Shown piece by piece: positions 1-14,586 of a stretch of 64,000 nucleotides of DNA. The notes below the pieces were generated by a model. That model made no database searches. It had not been told where the DNA came from and saw only the letters and a program-made list of their open reading frames with translations. This DNA comes from Scylla paramamosain. Taxonomy: Eukaryota; Arthropoda; Malacostraca; Decapoda; Portunidae. Where the stretch lies: assembly GCF_035594125.1 (NCBI RefSeq), contig NW_026973740.1, positions 362,501-426,500 on the forward strand, in the 5' to 3' direction. The first letter of the stretch is position 1. Each line of letters starts with the position of its first letter. A program made the translations under genes and the position numbers.

Positions 1-70
<70 letters not shown>
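1..70. repeat. (TA)n microsatellite
   Basis: Uninterrupted TA dinucleotides from the window edge to the first base of the adjacent MITE. The true length is unknown because the repeat runs off the window. Confidence 0.97.
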
Positions 71-73
<3 letters not shown>

Positions 74-300
74 TAGAATCTCCATTCTTGAACTTAATTA
101 ATTCCTAAATGCCGTTTGAAATCTGAAATGTTCAGAAGCCAAAACTATTTTTCCCATAGGAATCAGTGTAAAATGTCAGTTCCTAAGACACCCATCCACC
201 CCATCTTGTGGCTTATAGACACTCCCACTACCGAGATGGCAACTCCACATCTCCAGCTCAGGAACCATTTACCAGAAAGGACATATTGGATTAGCTTAGT
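71..300 (+). mobile_element. pogo-type MITE fragment, family A copy 1
   Basis: The sequence begins CAGTAGAATCTCC directly after a TA. It aligns through most of its length with 16,121-16,347: both share the block around CCCATAGGAATCA, then TGTGGCTTAT and ATCTCCAGCTCA. A CAGTRGAACC-like start next to TA is typical of pogo/Tigger group ends. The opposite terminal repeat is not visible, so this is probably a truncated copy. The right border is approximate, placed where similarity to the second copy fades. No transposase is encoded. Confidence 0.6.
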
Positions 301-604
301 GACAAGGAAAGGAACTCATCAGAAGATATTTTTTAAAGTGCAGGTATTCTCCTTGTCATCAATCTAGTGAGGGAAGCCTTACAGAGTGACACCACTTACC
401 ACCAAAATGAAGGTGATCATAAGACTTAGACATCTTGCTGCTGGGAAAAGCTACTGGGAAAAATGCAGCTGTACAGTAGTGATGGTGTTGTGGGTCATAA
501 AGAGAGCCACAAGTGAGTTGGGTTTAATCCTGAGCCAGCCAAAAACTGCTTGTTTCCATTGAGGCTCCTCACATTTATCACATTTATCTTATTTCAAAGA
601 CTGA
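301..604. other. unassigned sequence
   Basis: No recognisable coding frame, repeat or RNA gene was seen here. The 83-codon frame that crosses the MITE into this stretch has no recognisable domain. Confidence 0.5.
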
Positions 605-1095
605 ATTACATAAGAACATAAGAAATAAGGGAAGATGCAACAAGCGACCTGGCTTACACGTGGCAGTCCCTGTATGAAATATACCTACCTATTTCCATCT
701 ATTATCCCCATCCATAAACCTGTCTAATCTTCTCTTAAAGCTCTCTAATGTCCTAGCACTAACATGATTACTGAGTCTGTTCCACTCATCTACCACTCTA
801 TTTGTGAACTAATTTTTTTCCTATCTCCTTCTTAAACCTAAATTTTTCAAGCTTGAACCCGTTATTTCTTGTTCTACCCTGGTTGCTGATCCTAAGAATT
901 TTGCTTACATCCCCCTTGTTATAACCCTTATACCACTTAAAGACTTCTATCAGGTCCCCTCTTAACCTACGTCTCTCTAAAGAATGTAAATTTAACAACT
1001 TCAATCTCGCCTCGTAAGGAATACTCCTCATCCCCTGTATCCTTTTAGTCATTCTCCTCTGTACTGATTCTAATAGACCTATATCTTTCCTGTAA
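605..1095 (-). mobile_element. CR1-like non-LTR retrotransposon, 3'-terminal fragment
   Basis: Read on the minus strand, this is the end of a reverse-transcriptase ORF and a short 3' UTR. The frame at 798-1052 contains RSIPYEARLKLLNLHSLERR and RRLRGDLIEVFKWYKGYNKG. These are typical of the C-terminal segment after the RT domain in CR1/jockey-group LINEs. The 3' end reads CTTATTTCTTATGTTCTTA on the minus strand, the same terminus as the plus-strand relic that ends at 44,238. It is 5'-truncated, as is usual for target-primed insertions. A sister fragment lies at 15,013-15,376. Confidence 0.85.
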
Positions 1096-1701
<606 letters not shown>

Positions 1702-1707
1702 TATATA

Positions 1708-5053
<3,346 letters not shown>

Positions 5054-5160
5054 CTCAGAACTTAGAACTGGAAAGCCACCCTCTGCCAGAAAAAATGGAG
5101 AAACTAGAATCTGCAGATATGTGTCCAAATTTAAAGTGCCCAGGGCATCACTATCCTCAC

Positions 5161-5313
5161 CATCTCCATCTTGAAATGGATGGTGTGGACAAAGTTGTCA
5201 AGTCGCGAGGGATTCAGAATATGTCGAAAACACCCCATGGTCTTGAACACCACAATCAGCAGACTGCAGAACTCAAGATCCTTGGGCATGTGTTCAATGG
5301 GGAGTTTTTGGAA
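5161..5313 (-). other. weak candidate exon, 51 codons
   Basis: On the minus strand an open stretch of exactly 51 codons is bounded by an AG (5,314-5,315) and by a good donor-like GTGAGG (starting at 5,160). Its translation includes LPIEHMPKDLEFCSLL and MGCFRHILNPSRLDNFV, an amphipathic pattern more protein-like than the surrounding frames. It faintly recalls the N-terminal helices of class I cyclic-nucleotide phosphodiesterase catalytic domains, but no diagnostic motif is present. The acceptor has a poor pyrimidine tract. It could be a decayed pseudogene or chance. Confidence 0.2.
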
Positions 5314-6215
5314 CTAATCCATCAGATGTCATTGCTACTTTATGCCCCCTAGTAACACGACTCAAAATATTGTTGTAAATACCATGTGCATAAAAATGCA
5401 AAGAACATTGATCATTATGATACTTTCAAAATTCTGCATTGACTTTTAAATATCTTATATGGATAATTTTGAGAAACATCTGTCAAAACTGAAATATTTT
5501 ACTTGACTATTTAGTAATACTGTCATCAATATTTTAAATACGGCATATTGCAAGTCTAAACTCTATTGGTCTGGACAATGAAAAAGATAAAAAATAAGAC
5601 TGTATGACAGTAACATCATGATATATGGATATAGTTATTTTCATTGGGATTTTATCATCTCTTTCAGGAAGCAAGCAACATGGCAAAGTAATCAAACACC
5701 AAAACAAACATCTCTCAGGACTACTCTAGTATAACAGGAGAGGAATACAGGAAGCCACAGATTCATGGAGTAGTGGCATGGACAATGCAGCAGGAATTAA
5801 CTGATTTTCCAACTATGTGTTTTTAACTTCAACCAAGGTGGACCAGTCAGATGTTTGTTTTGGTTAGATATACAGCATTACTCTCGCCAGGACGCTTGAG
5901 TTGCCTATTTTCAATTAAAATTGTTGTTTCCATATACTAGGAAGTTGATCTATGTAATTAGGAGCTCTAAGTGGCACAGACATGTCTTCATTTTTACTGT
6001 CCATTAATATGGTTCTCAACAATGGTGTACTTTTTTGGAAATCTCAAGATGACCAAATAAATTGAAATATCAATTCACTAGAAAATCAATTAAAATATTG
6101 TTCATGAATATAGTTCAATTTTACCTGTGTCACTACTTAGAAGGAATTGTGTAAAAAAGTATTTTATACAAGCTCATTGCATCTTTATGTATATAGAATG
6201 ACACTGTAGGTATAT
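5314..6215. other. unassigned AT-rich sequence
   Basis: No coding signature, repeat partner or RNA gene recognised in this stretch. Confidence 0.5.
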
Positions 6216-6435
6216 TTGATATTGCTCCTATGCGTAAGAAGGGAACATGTCTGGTGCTGCCACCTGGTGACACTCAATATTTACCAAACTCCCCATTGTG
6301 CCCATGTCTCACAGATGCCACACATCCTAGCTGAGAGATATAAACCTTTCCAACCTGACTTGGTATGGCCTGAAGGGAAGAGGAGTTGGGGGAGATAAGT
6401 GACAGTGATGACAGCTAGAGCCAAGGGAGTTAATG

Positions 6436-8614
6436 TTAAAAAAAAAAACTGCCCCTCTTGTTTTGAGACTGATCATGTGACAAGGAAACTAAGGCCAGGC
6501 ACTTGTAGGATCTGTTTCCTTTGCTCTCTAGGCTGGGAGAAGGACAAAGCAGACCATGAGAAGGAAGGTCTGGTAAACTGACGTCAGAGACTGAGGCTCC
6601 AGTTCGACCAGAGGCATACCCACACAAGGACCAGACTTGGCTAATTCCCTCGTTGCCTGTTACTGGACTGACAAAGAAGCATTGTCCTACACTACTTTGA
6701 TGACCCACTTCACAAGCTCCTCATTGAAAAGATGGGAACCCATGTGGAACTCCCTGAGTTCCTCCCTGAGTGTCACATCAAAGGAGGAAGAAAGACTTGT
6801 CAAAAAATAATCCTTGCACATGACCCTGATGTTTGCTACAGATGTGTCAGAGTTTGCTGCACCATCCAACATGGCCAATTGTATGGAGTGAATGAAATAA
6901 TCAAGCAAGGATTTTGAGGGAGAGAATGAAACTCCCTCATACTCATGCAGTGAGATTCTGCATTCTCCTGATAGCATTCAAGGAAGCCTCCAGGCATACC
7001 ATATCTACCTGTTTCATTTTCATAAAGAATTCCTTTGCCTTAATGTATATAGCCATAAGAATGTTCTTGTTCACTTTCACCACCTGATCCAGGTGTGGCT
7101 GGTCATGCACCTTGTAGTAGTGGAGGAGCTTTCTTGATGGATCAGATGTCCTGTTGCCTCAACAGCCCTGTCCCACATACCAATGATAGTTGGGTCAGGC
7201 TTGAAAGCAAGCATCTTCTAGATGGGAAAGGCTGATCCAGTGGTGAAGGCAATCTGGGATTTTTCAGATGTAGTCTACCATTACATCTGGAAAACACTGG
7301 GAAAGGAAATCCAAAAACCATTTACAATGTAAGTCCGATGTAAAGACAAAAGACTCTAAGTCCTGCACTTCCTCCCCTGAATTGAGTGGAACATCGGCTC
7401 CCAGCCTATGCGACATCACCAGAGGTGAGGCCAATGAACTTGGATGTCCAAAATCAATAGAAAGCCAATGGTACCATTGCTCCATCACGGCCTGTCACAG
7501 CTGTTACTCATGTCGCTTGGGGCACATGTCTTTTGTGCTGCTCATGTCGCCTGGGCACCTTTCCTGTTATCCCTGGTGTAACATGCATCCCATGTGACAA
7601 CTGGGAGAATGCTACCTGCAGAAGGTGGCCACTTGCCCCAGTAGCCATGGAAAAGTTGTGACTAGAAAGATAATATGAAGAGAGGTTTCTGTAGCTGGTT
7701 CCCTCTCGTGCTGTGGACAAGGAGGATAAGGGAACGGACCCCACTGCCGCCTCAACCCTAATATCCTATGATGGCTGCAGTGGCTGAACGTGCTGAACTC
7801 TGTCTTGTGTCCTGATGCCACATGCAAGCTGGATCCTGAGACTGGGACTGGGGTCAGATAGTATAGTTTCTCAATTGTGTCCTGTCTCTGCCATGTCCCG
7901 TGGGAACCACTGATCCAGACACAACATGGGAAACTGGATCCGCCACCATGGAATGTGACTGCTTGCGCCACCACACCACATCCTTAGGGGACACTTGGAT
8001 GTGGAGGTAGCATGGGCTGGAGTCTTGCCACTATCTCCTAAACTTTCATTGACATGAGCCACCTCCCCCATTTCCCAGTTGGGCCCATCCTCCAGTACAA
8101 TGGCTTGGAGCAACTTCATGCCTATTATGTCACCACAACCAGGGATGGGTTGGCACAGGACTCCAGGCCATATAGGCTGAGAAACATGGAGCTGGAAAAG
8201 ACATATTAAGAGCTTGCTCCCTGACTGAGCAACCAAAGAGGAGAAAAGTCAGACAACACCTGACCCTGAGCAAGCAAAAGGAAGGAGGCTAAGCCCACCA
8301 TAGAAACTGGCAAATCATGACAAACATCGACAGATAACCTGTGAGGCTCAATCACCCAGCCCAAAAGAAGGAGCAGTAAACTCAGGGAAATGAGCCCCAT
8401 TCTCCTTGCTGAAGACAAAGGCAACTGGGGGCAAGGGAAAAAGACTCATGAAAAGAAGCAGCAAGCTCTGCCCTCTCTCAACCTGGAACTTCTTCTGGCG
8501 ACTGAACACCTTAGCCATAAACTCCGGGATCCAATCTAGGCATTCATCACAATGTAAATCCAATGAGCAAAAAACAAGAATGGCAACTGATAATATGAGG
8601 GTCATGGGCAGCAC
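6436..8614 (-). pseudogene. degenerate gag/ORF1-like retrotransposon relic
   Basis: Minus-strand frames line up in order as pieces of one decayed protein. They are 8,348-8,614 (with LPPVAFVFSKENGAHFPEF), 7,264-7,488 (with RLGADVPLNSGEEVQDLESF and a following LHCKWFLDFLSQCFPD), a stretch near 7,020-7,160 in another frame (VVKVNKNILMAIYIKAKEFF), and 6,687-6,977 (with LLDYFIHSIQLAMLDGAANS and CKDYFLTSLSSSFDVTLREE). Stops and frameshifts separate them. The helical, charged composition and lack of enzyme motifs suggest a Gag-like ORF1. The pattern resembles ORF1 of DIRS-type tyrosine-recombinase retrotransposons as I remember them, but no recombinase or RT is visible, so the class is a guess. A host pseudogene remains possible. 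The parts near 7,500-8,240 are too decayed to align. Confidence 0.4.
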
Positions 8615-9635
8615 CAGGAATAAATCTGTGGCAGGTGGAACACAGGCATCTACAGCTGGCAGGATTACTGCTCACATCCACATTAGAATCAGTAAGGCAG
8701 ACCAGCTGAGTGCTGACCACCTCCTGTCATGATCTGAAGTCTCCCTTGGAGAAAATTTCTCTCTCAAAATGTCAGAAGAATCTGAAGGAGACAGAGCACC
8801 CATAATGTTGAAAGGGCACACACAAAGAGCAAAAAAGGAACAAAATCAGAGAAGTGAGTGGCAAAGTGTTAATGTGGCCACCACATGATAATCATTGGGG
8901 TGTGCATACATGGTCAAGATGGCTGCAGCATATGGGACTAAATTTAAATTATGTGTGATGCAGGTTAAGTGAAAAATCTCAGTATCCAGTTATGAGGCTA
9001 TAATCTAAATCAAGGGAAAATTCATAAAGTAAAATCCCATATTGCCAACTCTTGTCTCTTATACACACTAAACTCTCAATGTTCAAATGAGTCATGGTCA
9101 GTGGTGGTCATCACTTTTACATGTCACATAAAATCTATTCTAAAGGTTTCACAAGGGTAAAGAAAAAAATCACACATTCTTAACTTCTGCTGCATAAATA
9201 TTCATCTTTTACTCGGCATCTGTGATTGGGTGGCTTTGAGATTGTCATGCATAAAACAAATCTACCGACCAATAGCATAATTTTCATAGCAAATGTTGCA
9301 GATATTACAACAGAACAAAAATGTATAAAAATTAAGTTTTAACTAATTTTACAACACTGCAACTCAAGACAGCAAAAGCAGAGATAAAGAGAAACCATCT
9401 CATCATTACCTGAGTGATTCCTGGATTCTGGGAAGAGCATATTAAAGGATTATTAATACTAACACAACTCTACTGCAACCTTAAATATTCCTACACACAT
9501 ACACACCTACTGATATGGAATTATAAATACTGCAGTGTAAGCTTAAATTATCCAGATCAAACTAAAATGTGTAAACAGCTATCCAGTAAGCTTCATTTAG
9601 TGTCCTAGATTATGGTAATCTCTTCACTATAACTT
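8615..9635. other. unassigned sequence
   Basis: AT-rich with no recognised gene, repeat partner or RNA. The left terminal repeat of the next element begins at its right end. Confidence 0.5.
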
Positions 9636-9698
9636 AACCTATTTCTCGCCATATAAGACGCACTGGTGTATAAGATGCATCTATAATTTGGTAGGGGA

Positions 9699-9770
9699 TA
9701 TTAAAAAAAATAATAATAAATAAATAAATAAAATAAATAAATAAACAAATAAAAAAATAAAAAAATAAGC
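9699..9770. repeat. (AATA)n A-rich simple repeat
   Basis: Imperfect AAT, AATA and AAAT repeats inside the left part of the TIR element. Confidence 0.85.
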
Positions 9771-9993
9771 CTCACTTTTCCCTGAACTTCATAGCCTGTG
9801 CCTCAATCAGGCTTTGGTTCAAGTCGCAAGAAAATATCATACCAGTTTATTAGTGATCATAACTGTCGCTGAACAATTATGACTACGATACTTCTGCCTT
9901 TCTCTGTGTTCAAGATGTTGCACTATTGGCTGAATAGTTCCAGTACCCCTACCCAGCTGTAAACTTGAAATGGTAAACAAAACACTCCCTGTG

Positions 9994-10051
9994 CTTGATC
10001 TTGATCTTGATCTTGATGGTACATGATCTTGATCTTGATCTTGATGGTACA
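9994..10051. repeat. (CTTGAT)n tail of the LINE and adjacent target
   Basis: Two runs of CTTGAT hexamers, each ending in GGTACA, lie directly beyond the 3' end of the minus-strand LINE. On the element strand this is an (ATCAAG)n tail. A related CTTGATCTTGATG run also occurs on the other side of the insertion (14,612-14,625). A short microsatellite tail in place of poly(A) is known for RTE-like and some other non-LTR elements. Confidence 0.75.
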
Positions 10052-13000
10052 GGTGGCACAGGATCACTCCTGAGCCAGGCCTTTGGATCGGCAACTCCTG
10101 TAGAAAGGGGGGAAAAAAAAAAAAAAAAAAAAAGAGAAACGAACAGCATCCTCTATCCTAATTGTTCATACACCTGGCACGCCACATTCTCTCCAGAAAC
10201 TCTTTCACCGCCTCAATCATCCTTTCATTCGCCTCTCTACACAGTCCCAGCAACACCACCATCCATTCCTTTCCTGTCTTCTCCACTCTTTCATTCCTAT
10301 CATGCCCTAACTCAGTCAGTATCACTTGCATCATCTCATTCCTGTCTCTGGCATACTGCACACACTCCAGCACCACATGTTCCACCGTCTCATCCTCTCC
10401 TATGTCACACATCTGGCACACTTTGCTGCGGGACTCAGACCACCTGTAACTCCTTGCATTCACATCCATACACTGTGCCCTCGCTCGGAAGAGAAGATCA
10501 CCGCCCAGGCTTCCATCATACCACCTTTCATACCTCGGGGCCTCTTTCTCCTTGTACCATTCCAGGGTCTTCTTTCTTTCCATCTCATTCTTCCATTCAT
10601 TCAGTCCCACACATTTCACTTCTTTGTCTATCTCATTCTTCCATTTTCTCACATCCCATTCGGCTCCCACTCTTCCTCCTCTTGTTACCACCCATTCACG
10701 CTCATTTTGATTCCTACCAGCCATTCTTATCGCCCACACAACTTGCAATCCATTCCTGTCTGTCATTCTCATGCATCTCTTCCTCCATTTGCTTCCACTT
10801 TCATTCCACAGGTACACCTTCCTTGCTATTCTTGCATCATCCATTCTCTCAAGCCTAATCTTGTACCTAAGTGTGGCTTTTGTCAGTCTTTCTCTGAAGG
10901 TGCTCCATCCCATGTCACCTCTCAAGGCTTCAACTGCTGTGCACCTCGGTGCACTCAGTGCCATCCTTGCTACTCTATTCTGGCCCACTTCTAACTTATC
11001 AATTTCACTTTCATTCCATGCAATCACATCCATACCATACATTATACATGGCACAGCCACACTCTTCCACACTTCTCTCAACACATCATACTTACTTGCT
11101 CTCATCCTTGCCGCGCTTCCCAATCGACCTACCCACTGGTTTAGCATACTTATCTTTTCATTCTTTGCCTTTGCACACCCACTAGGACTCATCCACATCC
11201 CTAAGTACTTGTATTCTTGCACCTGTCTCAACTCATTCTCTCCAAGTCTCCATACCACATTACTTTCATCCTCTGATCTATTCACAATCATTACTTTGCT
11301 TTTCTCACTGCTAAACCTTACTCCAAAGTCTTTACCATAGCCATCCACTACATCCAACAAACTTTGAAGCTCATCTGCCGATTCACTCATAACAACTACA
11401 TCATCTGCATAAAGGAGCACACATACTTTATCATTCCCCACACTTACCCCTACATTCATTCTTCTCATCCTGGCTGCTAGCTCCTCTGTATACAGGCTAA
11501 AAAGGGTTGGTGACAATATACAGCCCTGCCTAACTCCTCTCTCACTCTTCACCCAGTCTGTTTCTATGTCTCCTAGCCTGTATCTAGCTCTTGTGTCCAC
11601 ATACATACTTTGCACTACGTTAACTATCTTTGCACTCAATCCAATCTTTTCTAAGACTCTACCTAACATTTCTCTGTTCACTCTATCATAAGCTTTCTCT
11701 ATATCAAAAAAACCTAGGTACAATTTACCCCCATCCTTCTTTTTCTTCTCAATCATTTCATTCACCACAAACATATTGTCCTCAGCTCTCCTGTCCCTAC
11801 GAAAACCATTCTGTTCTTCACCCAGCACTCCAGCTCTCTCAATCCATTTACACAGTCTCTCATTCAACACTGCACTGAAAACTTTACCTACTGTATTCAC
11901 TAATGCAATTGGCCTGTAGTTCTTCAGCTCATTCTTACTCTTAAATCCTCCCTTATGTAACAGACACACTCGGCTCTCATTCCACTTTCTTGGCACTCTC
12001 TCTTCATCCCACACTCGGTTGAATAACTCAGTCATTCTGTCTATCACTACCTCCCCACCATTCTTGTAGAACTCATAGGGTATATCATCTGGACCTGCTG
12101 CCTTGCCATTCTTCTGCCTTCTCACACACCTCTCCACTTCATCCCTACTGATTCTTTCATCCAGTTCATCTGCATTCTTCCTTTCCAGTGTTACACATTC
12201 TTCTCTCACACTAAACATCTCACCTACACCACCTACTTCTTCCCAGAACCCTTTGATTGCCTCCCTGATTCCATCCTTCTCTGTTATAACTACACCCTCC
12301 ACTTTTAGGCTCTCCACACCAACACTGCCTGACATATTCTCACCTCTCATGAACTTGTACCATTCACGGCCACCTTCCATACCTTTCTCCCTTAAAGATT
12401 GAATCACGCTCCTTTCACTCTTCACTTTAGCATTCATTATCATTCGTCTCGTCAACCGCTGCTGCTTCACATACGCTGCCCATGCATTCAGATACTCATT
12501 CTCTGCCTCATCGCTTTCATGCCTCTTTTTCCTCAGCCATCTACACTGTCTACTCATTCTCTTTCGCTCCTTCCTAGCCGCTCTGATTTCATCATTCCAC
12601 CATGGTTTACATACATTCTTTCTTCTACCTACTCTCACAAACCCTATCTGGTTCTCAGCAGCACCCCTCACGTCCTCAACCAGTTTCTCATTCAGATGCT
12701 CCACGTCATGCACACTTTCGTCGTCCCAGCTTCTCTCACTCAGATCAACCTGAAAGTTCTCCCACCCTACATCTCTCAGTCTCCACTTCTTTCTCTTACT
12801 TGCCACTTTCACTTCATTCCCACCCTGCATCAAGCACTCCACAACCAGCATGTTGTGATCGGACACAATATCAACCAAACCATCCTCATCTATCCACATG
12901 TGCGACACAATTTCACGCATTCTTCCATTCACCAACATGTAGTCAATTGCCGATTCCTGTTCTCTTGCACTCCAAGTTACACGCCCCTCAGCCAAAGTAA

Positions 13001-13551
13001 CATTCAGATTTTCCAGCTCCAGTTCATCAACAAACTCTCCAAGCATTTCACCATTCCTGTTCACCTGTTCCCCCAGTATTCCCACATGTGCATTCATGTC
13101 ACCCATAATTAGCACTCTCTCCTCTCCATGCTCTCTCACAACTTTCTTAAGTATGTCATACTTCCTCCTATTTTCCCTCTCTGCTCTTTCACCCATGACA
13201 GTCATGTACGCTACCACCAGTACCACCTTCTCTGGTCTGCCACGACCATCCATGCATTCCACTCTTACTGCAAGCACATCCTCACTACTTGTACACTTCC
13301 CCACATCAATCTCCTCTACTTTCAGTCCTCTTTCTTTCTTGTAGAGTAGGGCTACGCCTCCTCCCAGTGTTTCCTGTGCCTTACGCCCCTTTCCAATCAT
13401 AACATACTCGCATCCCTCCATTCGTACATCATCTCTCAGGTGAGTCTCAGTGAGCCCGACTAAGTCGAACCTCCACTCCCTGAGCTCCTTGCATACATCC
13501 TCAAACTTGCCCACACCCCATCCTCTCACATTCATACAGCCAATCTTCACA
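10052..13551 (-). mobile_element. young non-LTR retrotransposon, full ORF, copy 1
   Basis: A minus-strand element consisting of one long ORF, a 3' UTR of about 100 bp that contains an A homopolymer, and the hexamer tail described above. The element starts at about 13,551, almost at the ORF start, so the 5' UTR is absent or was lost. Its 5' end is joined without spacer to the 3' UTR of the truncated copy at 13,552-14,581. Identity between the shared parts is above 99 percent by eye: four substitutions over about 930 coding bases plus homopolymer length and one UTR change. Confidence 0.9.
10158..13535 (-). CDS. intact APE endonuclease-reverse transcriptase of a non-LTR retrotransposon
   Basis: A 1,125-codon frame from the first in-frame ATG (13,533-13,535). 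The frame stays open a few codons further upstream (GTG AAG ATT GGC TGT), so the native start may have lain upstream of the copy junction. N-terminal endonuclease motifs are MNVRGW, LTETHL (Glu near residue 30), LIMGDMNAHVG (about 146-153), IDYMLVN and VSDHNML (Asp-His near 227). The RT domain shows AAGPDDIPYEFY (about 480), NYRPIALVN, FFDIEKAYDRV (about 610), GVRQGCILSP (about 670) and the catalytic LLYADDVVVM (Asp pair near 712). A C-terminal C-x2-C-x9-H-x4-C finger lies at about 1,041-1,059. The protein acts in target-primed reverse transcription: nick, then cDNA synthesis on element RNA. It has no stops or frameshifts, so it may be active. The combination of APE endonuclease, late CCHC finger and microsatellite tail suggests an RTE-like or L1/Tx1-like group; the clade is unresolved. 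No ORF1 is visible. Confidence 0.92.
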   Translation of the reverse strand: MNVRGWGVGKFEDVCKELREWRFDLVGLTETHLRDDVRMEGCEYVMIGKGRKAQETLGGGVALLYKKERGLKVEEIDVGKCTSSEDVLAVRVECMDGRGRPEKVVLVVAYMTVMGERAERENRRKYDILKKVVREHGEERVLIMGDMNAHVGILGEQVNRNGEMLGEFVDELELENLNVTLAEGRVTWSAREQESAIDYMLVNGRMREIVSHMWIDEDGLVDIVSDHNMLVVECLMQGGNEVKVASKRKKWRLRDVGWENFQVDLSERSWDDESVHDVEHLNEKLVEDVRGAAENQIGFVRVGRRKNVCKPWWNDEIRAARKERKRMSRQCRWLRKKRHESDEAENEYLNAWAAYVKQQRLTRRMIMNAKVKSERSVIQSLREKGMEGGREWYKFMRGENMSGSVGVESLKVEGVVITEKDGIREAIKGFWEEVGGVGEMFSVREECVTLERKNADELDERISRDEVERCVRRQKNGKAAGPDDIPYEFYKNGGEVVIDRMTELFNRVWDEERVPRKWNESRVCLLHKGGFKSKNELKNYRPIALVNTVGKVFSAVLNERLCKWIERAGVLGEEQNGFRRDRRAEDNMFVVNEMIEKKKKDGGKLYLGFFDIEKAYDRVNREMLGRVLEKIGLSAKIVNVVQSMYVDTRARYRLGDIETDWVKSERGVRQGCILSPTLFSLYTEELAARMRRMNVGVSVGNDKVCVLLYADDVVVMSESADELQSLLDVVDGYGKDFGVRFSSEKSKVMIVNRSEDESNVVWRLGENELRQVQEYKYLGMWMSPSGCAKAKNEKISMLNQWVGRLGSAARMRASKYDVLREVWKSVAVPCIMYGMDVIAWNESEIDKLEVGQNRVARMALSAPRCTAVEALRGDMGWSTFRERLTKATLRYKIRLERMDDARIARKVYLWNESGSKWRKRCMRMTDRNGLQVVWAIRMAGRNQNEREWVVTRGGRVGAEWDVRKWKNEIDKEVKCVGLNEWKNEMERKKTLEWYKEKEAPRYERWYDGSLGGDLLFRARAQCMDVNARSYRWSESRSKVCQMCDIGEDETVEHVVLECVQYARDRNEMMQVILTELGHDRNERVEKTGKEWMVVLLGLCREANERMIEAVKEFLERMWRARCMNN

Positions 13552-14581
13552 CAGGTGGCACAGGATCGCTCCTGAGCCAGGCCTTTGGATCGGCAACTCC
13601 TGTAGAAAGGGAAAAAAAAAAAAAAAGAGAAACGAACAGCATCCTCTATCCTAATTGTTCATACACCTGGCACGCCACATTCTCTCCAGAAACTGTTTCA
13701 CCGCCTCAATCATCCTTTCATTCGCCTCTCTACACAGTCCCAGCAACAACACCATCCATTCCTTTCCTGTCTTCTCCACTCTTTCATTCCTATCATGCCC
13801 TAACTCAGTCAGTATCACTTGCATCATCTCATTCCTGTCTCTGGCATACTGCACACACTCCAGCACCACATGTTCCACCGTCTCATCCTCTCCCATGTCA
13901 CACATCTGGCACACTTTGCTGCGGGACTCAGACCACCTGTAACTCCTTGCATTCACATCCATACACTGTGCCCTCGCTCGGAAGAGAAGATCACCGCCCA
14001 GGTTTCCATCATACCACCTTTCATACCTCGGGGCCTCTTTCTCCTTGTACCATTCCAGGGTCTTCTTTCTTTCCATCTCATTCTTCCATTCATTCAGTCC
14101 CACACATTTCACTTCTTTGTCTATCTCATTCTTCCATTTTCTCACATCCCATTCGGCTCCCACTCTTCCTCCTCTTGTTACCACCCATTCACGCTCATTT
14201 TGATTCCTACCAGCCATTCTTATCGCCCACACAACTTGCAATCCATTCCTGTCTGTCATTCTCATGCATCTCTTCCTCCATTTGCTTCCACTTTCATTCC
14301 ACAGGTACACCTTCCTTGCTATTCTTGCATCATCCATTCTCTCAAGCCTAATCTTGTACCTAAGTGTGGCTTTTGTCAGTCTTTCTCTGAAGGTGCTCCA
14401 TCCCATGTCACCTCTCAAGGCTTCAACTGCTGTGCACCTCGGTGCACTCAGTGCCATCCTTGCTACTCTATTCTGGCCCACTTCTAACTTATCAATTTCA
14501 CTTTCATTCCATGCAATCACATCCATACCATACATTATACATGGCACAGCCACACTCTTCCACACTTCTCTCAACACATCA
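13552..14581 (-). mobile_element. 5'-truncated second copy fused to copy 1
   Basis: This is a near-identical repeat of 10,052-11,090, covering the 3' UTR and the last third of the ORF. Similarity starts at GTGCCACCTGTG next to copy 1 and stops abruptly at CATCATAC (about 14,583), where the flanking TIR element resumes. The two copies are head to tail with no tail or target sequence between them. Confidence 0.9.
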
Positions 14582-14586
14582 TACAT
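13651..14586 (-). pseudogene. truncated RT C-terminal frame of copy 2
   Basis: An open frame of 311 codons matching copy 1 from about residue 816 to the end, including the C-terminal CCHC finger. It lacks the endonuclease and all RT catalytic motifs, so it cannot function. The apparent ATG is supplied by flanking sequence at the truncation point. It differs from copy 1 at four coding positions, and all four change an amino acid (Glu/Gln, Val/Leu, Ile/Met, Ser/Asn). Confidence 0.88.

Noticed and set aside
10995..13112. Long plus-strand open frames opposite the LINE ORF
   Set aside because: They are antisense shadows of the intact minus-strand reverse-transcriptase gene, with a Ser/Pro/His-rich composition and no domain.
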